Source: Halobacteriales archaeon QH_8_67_36 (GTDB lineage Archaea > Halobacteriota > Halobacteria > Halobacteriales > Haloarculaceae). From it: DNA of 8,603 nucleotides. The notes below the pieces were generated by a model. It had not been told where the DNA came from. It worked only from the letters and a program-made list of their open reading frames with translations, and ran no database searches. Below are positions 5,246 to 8,603 of the stretch, one piece after another (positions within the stretch are counted from its first letter, which is position 1; each line of letters opens with the position of its first letter). The stretch spans positions 1 to 8,603 of the forward strand of contig PXQZ01000021.1 in assembly GCA_003021755.1 (NCBI GenBank), read 5' to 3'. Position numbers and translations under genes: made by a program.

Positions 5246-6598
5246 CTAATCGTGGTCGTGGCCGCCGTCGGAAGCCGTGTCCGCGCTGTCGGCGTCGGTG
5301 AAATCGCCGCCCGCCACGAGCGCGTCGTGGTCGCCGTCTATCATGTCCATGTTCTTGAGGTTGTCCCGCTCCTCGAAGTCCTTGATAGCGTCCTCCAGGT
5401 CGCCCTGCGTGAGCGTGGTCCGTTCCTCGGTGAGCGCCTCCAGCACCGCCTCGCGCAGGACCATCCGGAGGTCGCTCCCGGTCAGCCCCTCGGTCAGTTC
5501 CGCGAGCGTGTTCGGGTCGAAGTCCGTGATGTCCATCTGCCGGGTGACGATGCGGAGGATGTCGGCGCGCATCCCGCGGTCGGGCTTGGGGAAGTTGACG
5601 ATCTCGTCGAAGCGGCGCCACGCCGCGGCGTCTAGCTGGTCCGGGTGGTTCGTCGCGCCGATGAGCAGGACCTCGTCCTGAATCAGCGAGATCTCGTCGA
5701 TGCTCTTCAGCAGCGTGTTCACCGCGCGCTTGATGGCGGCGTGTTCGTCCGACGAGCGGGTCTTGGCGACGAAGTCGAACTCGTCCATGAACAGAATGCA
5801 CGGCGAGAGCCGTTTCGCCACCTCGAACACCTTCTCGACGTTTTTGGCCGTCTCGCCGAGATACTGGCTCGTGATCATCGACAGTTTCACCTCGACAAAG
5901 GGGAGGTCGAGGTCGTGGGCCAGCGCACGGGCGACGGAGGTCTTCCCGGTGCCGGGTGGGCCGACGAACAGCAGCTTTCCGATTTCGCGCAGGCCGATGC
6001 GGGCCAAATAGTCGCGGTGTTCGATGGCCTTGACGATCTTCTGTATCTCGCCCTCTTGATCGGGCGTCAACACGAGGTCGTCGAGCGTCGTCTCGACCTC
6101 CGCGGGGGCGCGGACGTCGACGAGGTCGAGCATCTCCTCGTCGTCCTCGTCCTCGCTGTCGAAGGCCTCCTCCAGCATCGCGTCGATGAACGCGCGGTCG
6201 GCCCGGGCCGGCCGATTCAGTTCACGCGTGACCTCGTAGTCCACGTCGTACGTATCGCCGTATTCGGCCGCGAGCACCGGGTTCGACTCGATGCTGCGGG
6301 CATCGGCCCGCTCCAGGAACCACTCCTCGGCGAGGTCCGTATCGGTAAAGGAGATGCTGCCCGAGAAGTCGTCGCGGTCGGTGAACATCAGCCCGGAGAC
6401 GGCCGCCCACGGCCGCTCGACGCCGGTGGCCTCACGCGCCGTCGTCGTGGTCGCCGACAGCGGGCGCTCGATGTCGCCGTCGCTCCAGAACACCGTCCGG
6501 TAGGCCGGCGGCAGGTCGTCGGGGTCGAGGTCCTGACGCTCGCCGTAGATAGTCGTCGTCAGCAGGAACTCCACGACGTCCAGTTCCGGATTGCTCAT
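5246..6598 (-). CDS. AAA-family ATPase (Cdc48-like single AAA domain) with haloarchaeal N-domain
   Basis: The 450-residue product has an acidic N-terminal region of about 170 residues I do not recognise from other groups, then one AAA module. The module shows Walker A GPPGTGKT (213-220), pore-loop-like LSMITSQYLGET (239-250), Walker B CILFMDEFD (267-275), sensor 1 GATN (314-317), an arginine-finger segment WRRFDE (327-332) and a sensor-2 helix LTGSDLRMVLREAV (372-385). This is the Cdc48/proteasome-ATPase type, forming ATP-driven rings that remodel or unfold proteins. An acidic DSEDEDDEEML (147-157) links the domains, and the tail ends GGHDHD. The ATG at 6598 was chosen over a GTG two codons earlier because a TATA-like box lies 27-32 nt upstream, favouring a leaderless start. 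The substrate is unknown. The MBL gene follows on the same strand. Confidence 0.9.
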   Translation of the reverse strand: MSNPELDVVEFLLTTTIYGERQDLDPDDLPPAYRTVFWSDGDIERPLSATTTTAREATGVERPWAAVSGLMFTDRDDFSGSISFTDTDLAEEWFLERADARSIESNPVLAAEYGDTYDVDYEVTRELNRPARADRAFIDAMLEEAFDSEDEDDEEMLDLVDVRAPAEVETTLDDLVLTPDQEGEIQKIVKAIEHRDYLARIGLREIGKLLFVGPPGTGKTSVARALAHDLDLPFVEVKLSMITSQYLGETAKNVEKVFEVAKRLSPCILFMDEFDFVAKTRSSDEHAAIKRAVNTLLKSIDEISLIQDEVLLIGATNHPDQLDAAAWRRFDEIVNFPKPDRGMRADILRIVTRQMDITDFDPNTLAELTEGLTGSDLRMVLREAVLEALTEERTTLTQGDLEDAIKDFEERDNLKNMDMIDGDHDALVAGGDFTDADSADTASDGGHDHD

Positions 6599-6624
6599 TC
6601 CCACGCAGGTTACCCCGGGACGGG

Positions 6625-6631
6625 CATAAGT
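6625..6631 (-). promoter_or_regulatory. TATA-like box of the AAA ATPase gene
   Basis: The minus strand reads ACTTATG about 27-33 nt before the ATG at 6598, in otherwise GC-rich DNA. The spacing fits a leaderless haloarchaeal transcript and supports ATG 6598 over GTG 6604 as the start. Confidence 0.5.
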
Positions 6632-6670
6632 GACTCGAAGCGTCCCGACCGCCCGGGCGATGTCCCGGCC

Positions 6671-7028
6671 GTGCTACGTACAGACGCGACACGACGACGA
6701 GTGTATGGCTACTGGCTGTTCGTCATCGGCACCGTGCTGGGCGCGCCCGGGCTGGTGCTGTTCGACGCCGCTCCGTCGCGGTCGACGCCCCACGAACCGG
6801 GTACGTGCTCGGCGCGGCCGGGTCATTGCGCTCTCGTCGGCCCGACACTGCGGTTACCGCTGTCGCGCACGCGCCGTTCGTCTCGCACGCGCTGTCTGCT
6901 CACGATGCTGTGGTTCTCATTCACCTGCCCGGCCGGCTGGTCGGGGCCGGAATAGCCCCGCAGTGACGCCGGACATCGTCGGACTGGTGCTTGCAGCCGT
7001 CGGCGCCGCTGTTGACCGGTCCGACTGA
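6671..7028 (+). pseudogene. Frameshifted remnant of a small membrane protein
   Basis: No single frame spans this region, yet protein-like pieces follow one another in different frames. The first, from GTG 6671 or 6701, reads VYGYWLFVIGTVLGAPG then LVLFDAAPSRSTPHEPG, a clear membrane helix. Shifting frame gives GYVLGAAG, then VIALSSA, then in another frame VTAVAHAPFVSHAL and AVVLIHLPGRLVGAG, and finally TPDIVGLVLAAVGAAVDRSD before a TGA at 7026-7028. Joined, these would make a haloarchaeal-type membrane protein of about 110-120 residues. At least three small insertions or deletions are needed, so the gene looks decayed. Sequencing error is less likely because the neighbouring genes are clean. 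Family not recognised; the extent and number of frameshifts are approximate. Confidence 0.55.
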
Positions 7029-7103
7029 GCGGACGCCGGCGAGGTCCCGCGGGCCGGGAATCGCCGAACCGTTTGCTCGCCGTTCGGTAGAAATCACAGT
7101 CGC

Positions 7104-7394
7104 ATGCTAGTCGATCGGATACGGCCGACCGAGATGGACGACGTCATCCGGGCGTTCCCGGCCACCCGGACGATGAGGGTGCTTGAACTGCCGACCGGCG
7201 ATGTCCCGTATCTGCTCCCGATGTCCTTCGGCTTCGACGAGGAGTCGACGCCGTGTTTCACGTTCGGCGGCGGCCCTGACGGCCGCAAGCGCGAACCCGC
7301 CGAGGCCACTGACCGGGCCGGCTTTCCGTGCGCCGCCGAGAGCTCGGCTTCGACGGAGGGTGACAACCCCTCCTCCGTGGCCGGGAGTTTGTGA
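7104..7394 (+). pseudogene. Truncated pyridoxamine 5'-phosphate oxidase-like (FMN-binding) protein
   Basis: The frame encodes 96 residues starting MLVDRIRPTEMDDVIRAF. Residues 11-62 follow the N-terminal half of haloarchaeal PPOX-like split-barrel flavoproteins: MDDVIRAF, then RVLELPTGDVPYLLPMSFGFD (25-45), CFTF (51-54), and RK (61-62). Members are usually about 150 residues or longer with several more strands, whereas here the protein stops soon after DRAGF (70-74) with a Ser/Ala-rich tail SSVAGSL. Pro50-Cys51 and Pro65 fall where related proteins have strand and helix residues, a further sign of decay. The family makes FMN- or F420-binding proteins, but the fragment lacks much of the barrel and probably does not fold normally. 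It lies directly after another broken gene and 33 nt before the thiolase ATG. It could still be an expressed short protein. Confidence 0.6.
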
Positions 7395-7395
7395 G

Positions 7396-7403
7396 GGTTT
7401 AAC
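7396..7403 (+). promoter_or_regulatory. TATA-like box of the thiolase gene
   Basis: GGTTTAAC is centred about 28 nt before the thiolase ATG at 7428, the spacing expected of a BoxA for a leaderless transcript. It overlaps nothing coding, lying just after the stop of the truncated flavoprotein frame. Confidence 0.6.
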
Positions 7404-7417
7404 ACGACCGCGGTCGT
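7404..7417. promoter_or_regulatory. 14-bp perfect palindrome, candidate operator of the thiolase gene
   Basis: ACGACCGCGGTCGT reads the same on both strands and lies between the TATA-like box and the start codon of the thiolase. A dimeric repressor bound here would block transcription initiation. Position and symmetry support an operator; the regulator is unknown. Confidence 0.5.
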
Positions 7418-7427
7418 TGTCCCGGCC

Positions 7428-8600
7428 ATGCCAACACCGGTTATCGTCGGCGCCGTCCGGACGCCCCAGGGGAAGGAAGACGGGGCGCTCGCGGGCGTCC
7501 GCAGCGAGGACCTCTCGATTCCGCTGGTGAACGAACTGCTCGACCGCACGGGGATAGCGCCCGACGACGTGGACGACCTGCTGTGGGGGTGTGCCCAGCA
7601 GCGGGGCGAGCAGGGCAACAACCTGGCCCGGGTCGTCTCGCTGCTGTCGGACCTGGGCGAGAGCGTGCCGGGGTCGACCATCAACCGCTGGTGTGCCTCC
7701 TCGGCGGAGGCGCTGATGCGGGCCGCCGACGCCGTCGCTGCCGGCCAGCGCGAGGTGCTCCTCGCCGGCGGCGTCGAGTCGATGTCCCGTGTCCCGATGG
7801 GCGAGAACACCCACAACGTCCACCCGCGCCTGGCCGACCACTACAACATCGGCGAGCTACAGATGGGGATGACCGCCGAGAAAGTCGCCGAGCGAGAGGG
7901 CGTAAGCAGGGAGCGCCAGGACGAGTACGCCCTGCGGAGCCACGAGCGGGCCGCCGACGCGACGGACTCGGGTCGCTTCGACGACGAACTCGTCCCCGTC
8001 GAGACCAGCGTTGCGTCGGAGACGCGACGGGCAGACGGCGAAGCCGTCGAGAGACTCGTCACCGAGGACGAAGGCATCCGCCGCGACACCTCCCTGGAGA
8101 CCCTCGCCGGCCTCCCCACAGCGTTCAAATCCGACGGGACAGTCACCCCCGGAAACGCCTCGCAGGTCTCCGACGGCGCGGCCGCGCTCGCGGTCACCAG
8201 CCGCGAGTTCGCCGACGAGAACGGACTCGACGCGCTGGCCGAAATCGGCGCCCACGAGGTCGTCGGCGTCGACCCGACGGTGATGGGTATCGGGCCGGTG
8301 CCGGCCGTGCGAGCGCTCGCCGACCGGACCGGACGGGACCCCGCCGACTACGACCTCGTCGAACTCAACGAGGCCTTCGCCGCCCAGACGGTGTACTGCC
8401 GGCGCGAACTGGGGTTCGACGACGACCGCTTCAACGTCAACGGCGGCGCCATCGCCATCGGTCACCCGCTCGGGGCCTCCGGCGCCCGGCTCCCGGTGAC
8501 GCTCGTCCACGAGATGCAAAAGCGGGACGCGGAATCGGGACTCGCGACCGAATGCGTCGGCTTCGGGCAAGGGGCGGCCATCGAGTTCCACCGGGGCTGA
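7428..8600 (+). CDS. Thiolase-family acyl-CoA C-acetyltransferase/acyltransferase
   Basis: The complete 390-residue product matches thiolase length and motifs. It starts MPTPVIVGAVRTPQGK. The nucleophilic cysteine is Cys89 in NRWCASSAEAL, within the usual thiolase N-x-x-C-x-S-x context. GGVESMSRVPMG (114-125) is the substrate-loop signature. NEAFA (314-318), GGAIAIGHPLGASGAR (339-354, with catalytic His346) and CVGFGQGAAIEF (376-387, with the second catalytic Cys376) complete the active site. Thiolases either split 3-ketoacyl-CoA in beta-oxidation or condense two acetyl-CoA; the motifs do not decide which. No partner beta-oxidation gene lies in the window. The ATG at 7428 is the first codon of the conserved strand and sits correctly behind a TATA-like box. 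Internal residues are strongly acidic (for example DEYALRSHERAADATDSG), as in other haloarchaeal enzymes. Confidence 0.95.
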   Translation: MPTPVIVGAVRTPQGKEDGALAGVRSEDLSIPLVNELLDRTGIAPDDVDDLLWGCAQQRGEQGNNLARVVSLLSDLGESVPGSTINRWCASSAEALMRAADAVAAGQREVLLAGGVESMSRVPMGENTHNVHPRLADHYNIGELQMGMTAEKVAEREGVSRERQDEYALRSHERAADATDSGRFDDELVPVETSVASETRRADGEAVERLVTEDEGIRRDTSLETLAGLPTAFKSDGTVTPGNASQVSDGAAALAVTSREFADENGLDALAEIGAHEVVGVDPTVMGIGPVPAVRALADRTGRDPADYDLVELNEAFAAQTVYCRRELGFDDDRFNVNGGAIAIGHPLGASGARLPVTLVHEMQKRDAESGLATECVGFGQGAAIEFHRG

Positions 8601-8603
8601 GTT

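Noticed and set aside
5151..5801. Upstream extension of the MBL hydrolase frame to 5801
   Set aside because: The extension is Arg/His/Pro-rich shadow of the ATPase gene, while the family's first strand starts at the ATG at 5150.
5645..6955. Plus-strand open frame of 436 codons opposite the AAA ATPase
   Set aside because: Most of it is the antisense shadow of the ATPase. Only its last part, past 6671, resembles protein, and that is reported as a frameshifted remnant.
1..8603. CRISPR array, insertion sequence or transposase
   Set aside because: No regularly spaced repeats, no transposase-like protein and no long terminal inverted repeats were seen in any frame.

Overview
The window is almost certainly from a halophilic archaeon (class Halobacteria). 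Base composition is very GC-rich, the predicted proteins are Asp/Glu-rich, genes start close behind AT-rich TATA-like boxes (leaderless transcripts), and several products are archaeal or haloarchaeal families: CheF, ribosomal protein S6e, a DUF7112-like protein and a single-domain Cdc48-type AAA ATPase. A position within the Haloarcula/Halomicrobium group is only a guess.

Layout. Positions 1-1379 hold three leftward genes: the 5' part of cheF (the archaeal adaptor linking chemotaxis proteins to the archaellum, cut by the window edge), a haloarchaeal conserved protein, and rps6e. An AT-rich divergent promoter region (about 1380-1651) separates them from a rightward two-gene unit: a BCCT-family osmolyte transporter and a 73-residue two-helix membrane protein whose start codon overlaps the transporter stop. 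Positions 3511-6598 run leftward: a dUTPase/dCTP-deaminase-fold protein that seems to have lost its catalytic loop, a 341-bp gene-free stretch with short repeats, a PhnP/RNase Z-like metallo-beta-lactamase hydrolase, and an AAA ATPase.

Positions 6671-7394 are a small gene graveyard on the plus strand: a multiply frameshifted membrane-protein remnant and a truncated pyridoxamine-phosphate-oxidase-like flavoprotein fragment. Next comes an intact thiolase (7428-8600) whose TATA-like box is followed by a perfect 14-bp palindrome, a good operator candidate.

The genes do not form one pathway. They are several independent units: motility, translation, osmolyte uptake, nucleotide-fold/hydrolase/ATPase housekeeping and acyl-CoA metabolism. 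No CRISPR array, insertion sequence, tRNA or rRNA was seen. The best leads are the small protein coupled to the transporter, the apparently catalytically dead dUTPase-fold protein, the thiolase operator candidate and the decayed genes. I found no clear new multi-gene system.
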